From Gordionus sp. m RMFG-2023 (taxonomy: Eukaryota > Nematomorpha > Gordioida > Chordodea > Parachordodidae), in NCBI RefSeq assembly GCF_954871325.1, contig NC_088777.1, positions 8,223,366 through 8,287,365 on the forward strand: a stretch of 64,000 nt of DNA. The letters run 5' to 3'. The notes beneath the pieces were generated by a model that saw only the letters and a list, made by a program, of their open reading frames with translations, searched no databases and was not told the origin of the DNA. The position numbers and the translations under genes are program-made. This document shows positions 48,949 to 60,457 of this stretch, one piece after another (positions within the stretch are counted from its first letter, which is position 1; the number at the start of each line of letters is the position of its first letter).

Positions 48949-51900
48949 ATGGAACATTTAACTGACTATTTTGCCAATTCCACTAGCTTTACAAATAAGA
49001 TTAATGATATTGATAAATTACATCCTCGATTTGATTTGTACAAGAAAGGGAAGCATACTTTTGATCAAGATGAAAGAAGAAAAATATTCCTTGAAAAGCA
49101 AAAAAAGTTAATATTTAATAGATTAATACAGTTAAGATAATATCTTTTAAATAGCTTACATTTTGATTATTTGTCTCATGTGAGATCATTAGCTTCTATT
49201 AATTGCAAAAGAAAAATATGTTATACTGATAATTCAACTAATAATTTTTGGAATAAAAATTTAGATAAAAGATATGCCAATCAGGTAAATAGATATTTTA
49301 TGGGAACTCTTACTAATTACTATTATATTTTAGTTAATGATAGCTGAATGGTTGGTTGAAAAGCCTTCTGATTTTGAAACTAATTGGTTTATGATACCAT
49401 GTCCAGTTGGTAAAAGATGCATAGTCATATCAGCAAATGTAATTATTAACATATATTTATACTTATTAATTTTTAAATCTATAAAGTTTATCTGATATAT
49501 TATATTTTTAACCTTATTTTATTTTTGACAAAAGAGACATATAGCTAGTACCCAAAATATGATTTATAATAATAAAGAAGATATCACACCAAATTAATAA
49601 TGATAATTTTGACAAATAACATAAGATATTTAGCTATGTAAAAATATTGATTTGTATTTACAAATGAATCTTGGTTCCCGATCTGATTTAATTTCTTTTT
49701 AGCTAGGTTATGATAATCTGGATGAATCTAAAATATGTTTTAATTACTTTTAACATATTTTTGTATAATGATAATAATTTTAATCTCTTAATAATGATGA
49801 AATAATAATGATTTATCGAATGGATGGTTTGTGATAATAATATTTCCAGATGATATTAAAATATGTTTTAAATATATTTAACATATTTTTATATAATGAT
49901 AATAATTTGATAATGATGAACTAATAGGACTTTATCAAATGGATGGGTTATGATTGATTGATGAAACAGTAATCTATTTTATTTATTATAATTATAAAAA
50001 ATATCTATAAGGATTAAGGTCTGACTGGCTTTATGAAAATGATCAAATTTTAAAACCACTTATATATTTTAATCTACTTGATAATATTTTAAATAGCTAT
50101 AAAATCACGTTTTTAAATTATTTATAATTGTTTGAATTTCTTTTGCAATTAGGAAATAACCATACATTATCAATCATCTATATATTTATCAGACCTGCAG
50201 GCCTGGCCCTAAGCCTGGCTTGTGTTTACGGGATGGACCGTATTTTAATTTTTTTTTACCAGGGCTTGGCCTAATATTTTTTTTTAAAAAATATTTGGAC
50301 TGGGCCATATATTTTAAAACCCACCATTATTAGTGATAAAAATTAAAAATAAATGTAATATATTTTTAAAAAATACAGGTCTGATCTTAAAGCATATAGT
50401 ACCTCTCCAGGTGTCTGATATTTATACTTGAGATCAGTCATAACTGGCTTGCTAAGATTTTATGGCTGACTTGTTAAAACTCCTTTAAAAAATATGCAAC
50501 CATTATCAGCTTATATTGGCACTATGAGCAAATTTTCCCCTTGCCATAACACTGCCAATCTGGTTGAGCTATACTGCCAATCTGGCCTCTGATTTTTCCT
50601 ATAGTGGCAATGCATGGCGTATAAATTTTCAAATATGTTCAGAAAATTACATAATATATTATATTTATCTTTAAATCAAATGTTAAAATTTATAATATTT
50701 AATTATATACAACATTTATTCACATGATATATTGAAATATTATATGAGCATACACTATTATTTTAATTATTTTTAAATGGATAATCCTCTATATATTTAT
50801 GAAATCACAACTACACAATAAGACCAAAGCCCTGATGCTTGAATATACTTTGAGAACTTATCACTAAATTATCTTTAGTAGCGTCCCTGTTAAAAATAAC
50901 TTAAAGAGATGGAATCTAGTTAAAAACAATTTATTTTCTCTATAATTTGTTTATATATATTTAAAATAATTTTTTACAAATATGATGCAGGCCCTAATGT
51001 TAGATAGATTTTAGATTAGTATATTCTAAGTATCATCTATGCCTAGGGTATGATTTCCATAATTTAAACTCTAGTTTGTTTACATAAATTTATCCTAACA
51101 ATTTTATAAGAAAATTAGGAAATTATATCAGAACCCAGATATCAGCTGAACACTTTATGTTCATGCAATCATTCCCTATTGCCAAAATTTTAGTTATTGA
51201 AGATTTTGCAAAATGAGCAGATATTCATCACAACAAACTAATTACAATACTACAGATCAATTTTACATCCTGCTTGTTGACACATATTTATTATTTAAAT
51301 AATTTTGCTGAAATAAAGTCAATTAACCTATGTGCTAGATAAAATAGAAAAACAATTCTTGAATTTTTTCATTACGATCGGTACTTACTTGAACTACATA
51401 GAACATTAAATTTAAGAATTTGATAGCATTTTTTTCCATACAAATGGATCTGTCACAAATTTAGGCCTCCTATTTCAAAGCAAAATAGATAATGCTCAAA
51501 TAAAATTACTTGATATTTCTGATATTATTACCCTCAAAAAATAAAAAAGCTTAGTCAATATTTTCTATTACAGAATCATACTTCAGATAGTGTATATTTG
51601 ACTTTATTTTTCTACATATTGTTACCAAGTTTGTTAATAACGAATGCTGATTTTTAAACAATTCCAAACCCTAACTATTTAGCACAATCTAGATCCAAGA
51701 TTTTAAAAGTGGAAAATTATTTAAGATTATTTTAATTTCAACATCTATAAACTCCACATGAATACAAATCATAGCTCGAGATATGCTTATTACTGAGATT
51801 AAACTTTTACTTTCTCCTTATTCATTATTTTAAAAAAAATGAGCTGAAAAACCATTTTTTATTAAATGAAAATTGTTTTGATGATGCTAAAATAATCCAC

Positions 51901-54900
51901 AAAGATGATGCTCTATTGAGGGGGGGGGGCTCCCAAAATTAACAAATTAAATTAGTTTTATATCAGAAACCAACATGCCTCATTATGAATATTTTATTGC
52001 TGGTTTAGTTAAATTCTAAAATACTTGTTAAAAGTGTCGATGACAATTACAATCAAACCAAACAAGACTTTATTTATATATAATATCAGTCATCATATTT
52101 TGTTTATTTTTTTTGAAAACATTTACCTGAGTATATAAAAATATAACTTACTAATTGTTATAATAATTTACTAATTGTTATAATAATTTACTAATTGTTA
52201 TAATAATATAATGTACCACGCGTCGACGTCGTTTCTGTAGATGGTGGCGAAATTAGCACACCCTCGAACCCTTATAATTTTCATACATAAAAACCACTGC
52301 TGATCGCTACTAGTGGCCTGTAATAGACAAATTCTTTCGCCGACTTATAGGAAGAAACGCATTTTCCCAACCTAACTCAAACATAAAACTTAATTTCTTA
52401 TGCCAAATTTTATCGGAAAATCTAAGTATTAAAAAAATGGTTTTTGTAGACCTCTGCTAGCTCCGGCTATTGTGGATATAATATGAAAAATTATAGTTAA
52501 TCAATAAAAATTTGATTATAATTCAACTGAAGGATTATAAATTTAACAGTACATTGTGAACATGTTTTAAGAACTGATCTTTTCATATAACCGCCAAGTA
52601 TAGTCTAGATAACTAGAGCTCAAGATCTAAATCTTTGGAGCGAGCAGGCATTTTGTATGGAACATAAATTTCAAATTATGAGGTATAATAAGAATTATTA
52701 TGATAAAGAACATATTTATAATTTTTGACCCATTATAGTAGACGCATCGTTGGGGAAGGAAGCATTCTCATTTTCCATTTATATCTAAAAATTATTTCAT
52801 GTAGCTCGAAACATGCCTATGAACTACTTTGAAAAAAAAACTTCAAGGGGTTCGTGTTATCAAAATCATTTCTTCACCTTAAATTGGCAATTTTAATACT
52901 GAATCAACTTGTGAAAAATAACTGTTAATTTTATAATATATTTGATATCGAAAGCGAAACGGACTATGAAAATTTTAAATCTTCTAGCTGCCGACGGAAT
53001 TTAAATTTTGAAGGGAATTTTATTTGTAATAACTGAAATGTAGACATATAGATATATATATTAAAGTTTCTTTTTCGAAAATTAAAAAAAAAAAGAACAA
53101 AACGCGGTCCTATGACAAAAATGGTATCATTTTAGGTCGTGCATTTAATTCCATCCTTCCCGGCGGTTCGTCCGTTTGTCCTAGTCAATCTTTATATCAC
53201 GACATAGACATGCCTTGCGATTTTCCTGATTCGAGCCAAGATTCAAGCTTACATAACTTCCCTAAATATTTCGGGAAAAAGGTTAAAACAAATATATTAC
53301 GGCAAGAGTGAATCATCGAAATTTGTTGATAAAATATTTTGAGCGAAATTTATCCCCGTTCTAAATCGCTAAAACACAAATTAAAAATTCTTGCTTATAT
53401 CTCGTAGAAAAATCTTTAAGTAAATTTGAAATTAATATTAAATTTGGAATATGAATGATTTGTTTGCGATTTTTTTAAAAACTCAATTTTATATTAGTGT
53501 TTACTACCCTAACATCTATTATTTCAAATTTACTTTAATTTTTTTTAGGAGATATAAGCGAGATTCCCAATTTTTAGCGATTTAGAACCTATCCGCAATA
53601 GTTTTACACTTACAACATATATATTTTTTGTAAATATGTTATAATCAGATCATCTATGATTTATGCGCATTTCTGAATCTCATTTTTTTGAAAATTCGCT
53701 CTTTTGATTACAAGTATTATCAATTTTTTTTTTTCATATCGTCTCAGAAGGTTGACATGGCGAAAAAGAATGAATGTTGCGTTTTGGATTGCATATGTGA
53801 TACCAAGGCTAGAATCTACTATGTCTTAGATGTTATGGCTTGGGGTGGACAAGTGTTTTATGGATGCGAAGCCGATTTTCGATGTTTTTGGTTAAACGCC
53901 AAGTTTGATGAACTCTCTCAAGACCCAGATATTTACAAGTTAAAAAAAATCTCAACTTTTCATTTCAGGGATTAAATATTAATATTTGTCAATATTATAA
54001 ATAGTATTTTTTAAATGTCATTTAAAGTTTAGCGATTAGCTTACTACTTTGAACATTTTTAAAACTTATAACTAGTAAAATTATTCATATATATAGCATT
54101 TTACCTCGCATGTATTTAGATACATTCTTGCAATGTATTGTATCTAGATACTTAATAACTCTGAAATTCTTTTAAAACCTTCTAAGAGTCATTTTAAATT
54201 TTAAGTAGGGCTGTGTCGATATATCTAGGAATTGCCACAAGATATTAAGGAAAAGTTAGGATCGACAAATAAAATGAGTCTATGTTGTGGATCGATTTTT
54301 AACAATTTTTTGCCGATCCGATCCAGAACAAATTCCTAATAGGTTAATTCTGACGCCTCCTTAGACTAATTTTGTTTTATAACAAGTTTTAATGTTATAC
54401 CGATATTCCAAGATGTTTATACATAAAAAATTAGCTGCCAATCTAGTGCCAATCCTAAGATATACATATTTATAAACAGGTCATTTTAATATCGGAAAAA
54501 ATATCAGCGCAGCCCTAATTTTAAGTTATATAGGTCACGCATAGTTTGAAATGATTCCATGATGATTGTGTTATATTAGTCTAGTTAGTAATAAAATGTT
54601 AATTTTTCCATTTGTTTTTTTTCCTTCATTCATAGGTATAAATTTCTTAATATCTGAGTATAAAATGTATTATCTTTAATAAATAAAAATAATAATTGAG
54701 GTATAAATTTGTCCGCCTCGAATCCTTTGGTCCGCCACTAATACCTGCTTTCATATCCCGTGAATTGAGCAATCACCAAAAATATATCTTCACCAGGCCA
54801 GATCTCGTAACAAACAACCAAAATCAAAATTTATTTCCAAATACCAACAAAGATTGTTGTAAGGATGTAATGGAGGAACGTATACAAAATGGTAATAGCG

Positions 54901-55169
54901 TAGAAACTAAAGAGCCCATACCCCGGAATTCTCTGATGGAATATGATATCGATAAAAATAAGCCTATTAACTTGGACGGCTTACTATTTTTCCATAAAGA
55001 ATCATACTATGCAATACCTTTGCCATTGAAAGATGACGAAAAATTATCCGACGACAAAGTAGCAGAGAATATGGCTATCGATGATATGGAATTAGGAAAT
55101 CCTCTTGTTGGATGGGTAAAATGTGACCAAGTTGAAATTTTGAATATTATAATTGAATTTAATGAATAA
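48949..55169 (+). CDS. SNUPN: Snurportin-1
   Basis: Snurportin-1 binds the m3G cap of spliceosomal snRNPs and carries them into the nucleus with importin-beta. Six exons, GT-AG and phase-consistent: 48949-49106, 49155-49284, 49334-49438, 53096-53281, 53748-53938, 54701-55169, giving 412 residues against 360 in human. I chose the ATG at 48949 (MEHLTDYFAN aligns with human MEELSQALAS). An in-frame ATG at 48931 is also possible. The N-terminal importin-beta-binding region (HPRFDLYKKG, DQDERRKIFLEKQK, DYLSHVRSLAS) is present. The cap-binding fold follows: RYANQLMIAEWL, CPVGKR, LPGG, YYVLDVMAWGG, LDGLLFFHKESYY, PLVGW. The two tryptophans that stack the cap in human (Trp107, Trp276) correspond to Trp102 and Trp395. 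The extra length lies mainly in the last exon, before and after LDGLLFFHKE. Introns 1 and 2 are 48-49 bp, and intron 3 is 3.7 kb with repeats. Confidence 0.95.
49439..50181. other. SNUPN intron 3, left part
   Basis: AT-rich with an approximate direct repeat (ctgatt/tgatgat, ttttaa, catatttt, ataatgataataattt) at about 49725-49930. No exon. Confidence 0.4.
50190..50417. mobile_element. hAT family A MITE
   Basis: The termini cagacctgcaggcc and ccaggtgtctg are flanked by a perfect 8-bp duplication atatttat (50182-50189, 50418-50425). Inside are ggccctaagcctgg and gggcttggcc blocks. It lies in SNUPN intron 3. Confidence 0.82.
50426..52147. other. SNUPN intron 3, middle part; nothing recognised
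   Basis: AT-rich. A G run lies at about 51920. No exon or mobile element was recognised. Confidence 0.4.
52148..52207. repeat. Three tandem 20-bp units
   Basis: The unit ttactaattgttataataat is repeated three times without change, immediately before a GC-richer segment. Confidence 0.85.
52208..52490. other. GC-richer non-coding island in SNUPN intron 3
   Basis: The sequence begins atgtaccacgcgtcgacgtc and has several CpG dinucleotides and a composition unlike the surrounding intron. No long frame is open on either strand and no clear inverted ends were found. It could be a decayed mobile element or a regulatory island. Confidence 0.4.
53359..53587. mobile_element. TIR element of about 230 bp
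   Basis: ttctaaatcgctaaaac on the left and tttttagcgatttagaa on the right are inverted. The homology continues inward (cttgcttatatctcgt against gagatataagcgag, and aagtaaatttgaaat against atttcaaatttactt). No transposase. It lies in SNUPN intron 4, about 80 bp after exon 4. Confidence 0.65.
54206..54517. mobile_element. hAT-type MITE, family C
   Basis: The termini tagggctgtgtcgat and atcagcgcagcccta are inverted and flanked by a perfect 8-bp duplication attttaag (54198-54205, 54518-54525). The internal words gatccgatccag also occur at about 31455. It lies in SNUPN intron 5. Confidence 0.83.
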
Positions 55170-55346
55170 TGATAGCTTATATATTTTTAACGGAAATTTG
55201 ATTTTATAAAAATATGTAAAATACTTATAAATGAACAAATATATTATTTATAATTTACAAGTCTTTGTAAGTCACTAAAAATACTCATAATTTAACCTCA
55301 TTTCATTTTTTTTTAAATTAAGGATATTGTAATAAATAATCTAATA

Positions 55347-55967
55347 TTATGTGTCATTTATTTTATTTGTTTTGATGATGCGTTTTAAAAGAAGAAAGGA
55401 ATTATAACACATTTGGGTCATTCCTTTACTAATCGGAGTAAAGGGAGTTATTTGCCATTGGTTTAGGTATGTTATGAGAAAAATTATAAATTTTATTTCT
55501 CTATCTCCTATTAGTTCCAGGGATATGAGCGTTTGAAATGTAAAAATGACCCCTTGCTCATTTTTACGATACACATAAAAATGTGGATTACTTGATAAAT
55601 ATAAATGATAAAAACTTAATGGTGTCATTAGATAGCCTTTACAGTTCTTCAATAAAATGTATCACTTCCGTAAAGATCTAAAGTTATTTTTATAAGAATA
55701 CAATATAGCCAAAGGTCTACAATAAGTGGACCTAAAAACTTCAATTAAATTTATGGCGTAAAACCCCACCTAACCTCCCCCTATAGAAAAATTTTGGATA
55801 CACTTATGATACACAGTAAGCAATTGTCATCAGTATTTTGATTTATAGATGCAGAAAATGGAGCCTTAATATAAAGGAACATTTTTAAAGAAATTTACCT
55901 GTTGAAAAAAGCATTGGAGAAAACTTAAATTTATATTTGTTTGAAATTCAAACGTGATATAAAAATC
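55347..55967 (-). CDS. 3' end of an unrecognised minus-strand gene (two exons)
   Basis: Exon 55967-55899 is preceded by atagcag and followed by gtaaat. Exon 55646-55347 is preceded by attgaag and ends in a stop. Both are phase 0 and together give about 122 residues. The second exon alone is open for 99 codons in DNA where chance frames rarely exceed 30-40. Notable residues are DFYITFEFQTN, FLQCFF, NCKGYLMTPLSFYHLYL, HFYVYRKNEQGVIF and NQWQITPFTP. I recognise no family. It is convergent with SNUPN, 177 bp between stops. It may be the tail of the gene whose exons lie at 58406-59510, but no joining exon was found. Confidence 0.35.
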
Positions 55968-56009
55968 CTGCTATGTCAGGACTATGAGGAGCTAAAGAGG
56001 GAATAAAAA

Positions 56010-57560
56010 TGGTCTCCAACATCTCGGGCATGGTTTATTTTTTTAAAAAAAAATTAGGTTCGGACTGGGTCAGGTCTAATATTTGAAAATAAATTCGGGC
56101 CGGGCTTTTTTTTTGAAATATAATATGCTAAAATTGTGAAATAAAATTGATATATTTTAAAATTTTTGCAAGAAACAACCCTCCAAATTTTTTTTGTTCG
56201 AATATTATTTTTTTACAATTAAAAAAAAAAATTAAATTTTATTATTTTATAGGAAACTAGGAGCCAGATACCTTTTATATTGGGTATAATAATACAACGT
56301 CTAATATCTATGAAAAAAATATGTATATATATAAAAGAATTACAAGTAAAATAAAAGGTAAAATAGTAAAGAGAATATTAATTTTAAATAAATTTAGGCT
56401 GGGTGGAGGGGACAAATAATTTTTTTATTTCGGGTCGGGCTGTTCGGGATAAATAAAAATTTTGCTCGGGGATTAGGCCAGGCAATTTTTTAATATTTAG
56501 GGTCGGGCTTGAAATATTAGGTTAGATACTTAATTATGAACAGCAGAATTTTAAATGTATTGCTATAACCATACTCAATAACTGCCGCTGCCAATTTGAC
56601 CTATTTTTTTGCTACCATAAATGAAATCATATAATTTTTTTTTCATCTTTGGAAAATACAAAAAATAATTATAATAGATAATATTAATCAAAGATTGTCA
56701 CCAGTAAGATATATATAAGATTGGAAAAGTTAAAAGCCTTAGAACCAATTCATTGCAATTTTGGATCTAATATGTTTTCTCGTACGAAGTTATTGCATAT
56801 ATCATTGAATTTATTTTTACAGTAATAATAGTATGGTTTAAAATTTTTGACAAAATTAATTTCGTAAGCAAATAAATGTAATTCATGAGAAAAATAATTG
56901 AATAAATATTTTAGTATTAGTTAAAAGATCCATAGTTTGCTTGCCTATAATTTAAATTAATAATGGTTGTCAATATTTAATAGGAATAAGGCACCTTTCT
57001 TATCACTTATCCATGAGCTAATAACACTTTGGAACTAGAATTGCATTTAGACCCTATAATTGTTTTAATTTTTTTTTTCAAAAGTTATATAAAAATAGGA
57101 TTAAATGAATTAAATTAGATAAATAAGTATAATAATGCTAAATATGATTTATTTAGACTAGAGTTCTGGGCGAATTATCGACCCGACCTCCCTTGATTCA
57201 AATATTTTAACTCACCGCTCACCCATGTTTAAAAATTTATTCCTGCCAATTTATTTATAAAAATGGTATTTAGCTCACTTACCCGCTAAGCGTTTAAAAA
57301 TTATTGGATTGTCTCCTTGTTTATTCTATTATAATATATTTTTGCTACTTAAACCAATATCATAAAATAATTTTTGATAAAAAAGACCCTTCCTGCTATC
57401 TCGCCCGCAAAATATTTCAAAATTCACCTCGTCAGTTGTTATTATCTAACCAGTCCATGCGCCCGCTTACCTAATGTTTAAATTTTCAGCCTATTTTTAA
57501 TAAAAACATCTATCTATCCATGCGCTTTTAAAAAAAACGTCCACTCTTTAATACAATTAT
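56010..57560. other. Degenerate GC-word repeats, no gene
   Basis: About 56050-56520 contains words such as cgggccgggc, gcccggcc-like variants and ggtcgggctgttcggg, resembling family A MITE interiors but without ends. About 57170-57540 has cgacccgacc, ctcaccgctcaccc and gcccgcttacc, a second type. Neither can be delimited. Confidence 0.4.
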
Positions 57561-57926
57561 GGATTTCTCTGTAGAAGAGGAATCCTATCATTTTAATATA
57601 TTATATTAATTATATGAAAAATGTGACCCATAAATATTATTGGGAGTTTTCCAGTTATGCCAATATTCTGATCATGCATATATTCATGTTAAGCCTATTT
57701 ATAATATGAGGATCAAGTAAAATTATGTTTTACTTTTATTCTTATATTTATAAATAAATATAACATAGATATTCTTTTCAATACTTTTACAAATGGCCAC
57801 AGGTATATTCAAAATCAATGTTCCATTTATTGCAGACTCACTTATATAATCTTGATTCTTTATCTATTTATAAAAATTGAGAATAAAGGTGTTGGTGAAC
57901 GAATATCAAAGCCGGGTTAGACTGCT

Positions 57927-58321
57927 CCAGATCCCAAAATTATTTTCAAAATGAGTCTTCTGCTGCATTCATATCGAGTTTAGAACAGGGTTTAACAATA
58001 ATCTTCAAATTAGATCAATCAAAATGAAGATTTATTTTAAAGAAGATCCAAAAAATTTTGTAATTTCATCAAGAAAAATTTTTTTATGCATAAAAATTAC
58101 AAAAGATATTTTACAAAGAAATTTGAATTTAAGGTAACATTTGATCAAAAATCTTGTTTGAGCATTCTCAAAAAAATCTTTCGAGATCAAAATCTTTTAA
58201 GATTTTTTTCTTCTTGAGCAAATGTTAAACTCTGGTTTAGAAACCCAATGGAATGATAAATCAACTTGATTTCTATCAACTCGATCTGAATGCAGCAGAC
58301 CCCTTTCAAAAAAAAATCTGG
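57927..58321. mobile_element. TIR element of about 395 bp
   Basis: Long imperfect inverted ends: ccagatcccaaaattatttt and ctgctgcattcatatcgagtt on the left match aactcgatctgaatgcagcag and aaaaaaatctgg on the right. The inner part is again palindromic (ttaaggtaacatttgatcaa against cttgagcaaatgttaaact). Non-coding. Confidence 0.65.
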
Positions 58322-58405
58322 ATTGTGAAGCTGTTTGAGCCCTTCCGGATGATCATCATTATGAAATAAGGATATTTAAAATTAAAAAATAAAGTTGAAT
58401 CATAC

Positions 58406-59510
58406 TCCTCCAAAGCTCAATTTTTTTTCAGATCTTTTGTCGAACCAAGCAAATATTCGTAATTTATCGTTTGTAACTTCTGAGTTCATCATGGTAATTT
58501 GCAATTTAATTCCATAAGAAACATCTATGGCGGTCATATTAATTTTAGTGTTCTTAATCCTTCATTTAAAAGGTTTTAAAAATGTTAATTATTTTTGGAT
58601 AAAAATGCGAAATAATCAGTACAATAAGTTAGAGAATTAAATATTCACAAATTATCCAAAATGTTTAATGATATACTATTAAACAGAGGTGTTCGAATAT
58701 CTAGATATAAGAATGTGGTGAATATATCTAGATACTTTATAAGTAGTATATGTATTTGTATAGAGATACACATTTATAAAAAGTATATATTTTAGAGGTG
58801 TCTGTATCTATATACGAGATACATTTTGATATAATCTTATTTTACTTTTTTATATTAAAAATAATGTTAGAATTTATATATCTGTATCTAGCTCCCTTTA
58901 TTAATTATTTTTATTTTGATTAAAAAATAAGAAATAGATCCATGATTGCTAAACCTCAATAGAGGGTCCTTAAAAAAACGACCAGGTGCTATCAAAAAAG
59001 GAAAAGTGTTAAAAATAAAAGTGTCAAAATAGAATAAGGGTCAAAAATGGAAAAGCGTCAAAAAAGAAAGTGCCAAAAAAGGAAAATATTCGATAAAAAA
59101 ATGATTCAATTTTTTAAAAAAAGGAAAAGGTTCTTTATTATAAAAGGAAATAAAATCGGAAAAAGTTTAATCAAGAAAAGGGTTACTTTAACAAATAAAA
59201 AGATACCATTAACAAAAAAGTATAATAATAGTAAAGATATAATTAGGAAAATAGCAACGGAATGACTAAAAGTTGATTATAGATAATAAAGAGATATCTA
59301 TAATAATGTTATTCCAATTTTTATGATTTTTTTTCTTTTTAATTCAAATTATTTCTTCTCATTTTTTGGAAGGTAAAACCTGCAATACAGATGTTATTGA
59401 AAAAAATTACTTAGATAGGGAAGGCAATTCCTTGTCATCGAAAATTTCGTAAAGGTAAATCATTTTATATTTCCTTCCATCAAAAAAGTTATCACAAATA
59501 TTGCTGGATA
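58406..59510 (-). CDS. Possible Cys-loop receptor exons (ligand-binding domain)
   Basis: Two minus-strand exons fit by phase. 59510-59411 (after aataatag, before gtaatt) encodes SSNICDNFFDGRKYKMIYLY and continues with EIFDDKELPSLS. 58559-58406 (after aaatgaag, before gtatga) encodes KINMTAIDVSYGIKLQITM, then NDKLRIFAWFDKRSEKKLSF. The pattern of a leader helix, NMT glycosylation site, a beta strand V-x-Y-G-[IL]-x-L-Q, then AW-x-x-x-R-x-x-K-L resembles the start of nicotinic-type pentameric receptors (usual form LFxxYxx..., VxxGLxLxQIxxVDEKNQ, WLxxxWxDxxLxW). Just beyond, at about 58325-58370, GLKQLHNPD resembles the next receptor strand but is out of phase and abuts a TIR element. No Cys-loop or membrane exon was found, so this may be a partial or decaying gene. 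Confidence 0.33.
58940..59275. repeat. Purine-rich simple repeat
   Basis: Irregular tandem of words like gtcaaaaa(t/a)ggaaaag and gtgttaaaaataaaa. It produces a Lys/Arg-rich 72-codon ORF (59047-59265) that is low complexity, not a gene. Confidence 0.6.
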
Positions 59511-60457
59511 CTATTATTAATTTTTTCATAAAAAAAAATTTTTAATTATAAATTATGTAACACATAGTGGGTTTATACCGCGAGCTTGTGTTAAATTCTT
59601 CACAATAAATGAGTTGGGACATGCTAAAAAGAAAATATTTGATCAAAAATTAGAATTGATTTAAAATTTTTAATTAAAAGTTAACTAATAATTAGTTACA
59701 TTGAAAGTTACTTTATAAATAATTTATATAACACATCATATTTTAGGTATAATTTTTTAATTATACAAAATTTTTACAAATTTATAATCAAAGGAATTTA
59801 AATGAAAATTTGATTAAATTAAAAAAATAACGGGACTGAAAAACTATACCACATAATTACTTGTATTGAAAAAATATCACTTTGTAATATATATTTGCAT
59901 CAAAAAATATATATAAATGACATTTTACTATATATTTATTTTATATAAATAACATAATATAATATTTATTTTTTATAAAAATTGAGCTTAACAATTATTT
60001 GACTTTAACAACAAACTTTTCCAAATTTGTGTCTAAAGATGTGCTAATTTTTCTTTAAATATAATAGATTAAACAAAAGTTCTATAGGAGTGGTTTTGTA
60101 TAGTGAGACTTTATATTTAATAAAAAGTAATTTTGAATTTGAAGTATAATTATAAAGGTAATAAGTAAGATAAATATTATTCAACATAGCTATTATTTTA
60201 GTTATATTCCAAAAAATATAAATAGGATTAGTCACCAGTTACATTTACAGTTATTTTTTCTCAAAAATTTAATTTCTTTAACAATTCTAGAAAATACTAT
60301 CATTTGAAGCTGTATTTCTAACCTACAACAAATGATATTCAAGAATTTATTTTGAATAAAATTTTTCAAAAATGTTTTCTTGAAAATATCAATTTTTTTT
60401 TACACAGATCAGTTCTATTATACTTATATTTAATAATTTTGCAAAATTAATTTAATT

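Noticed and set aside
59047-59265. 72-codon Lys/Arg-rich ORF
   Set aside because: It is translated purine-rich simple repeat.
60044-60235. Minus-strand 63-codon ORF (NPIYIFWNITKIIAMLNN...)
   Set aside because: Very AT-rich composition, no clear acceptor and no phase link to the neighbouring candidate exons. I left it out of the gene model.
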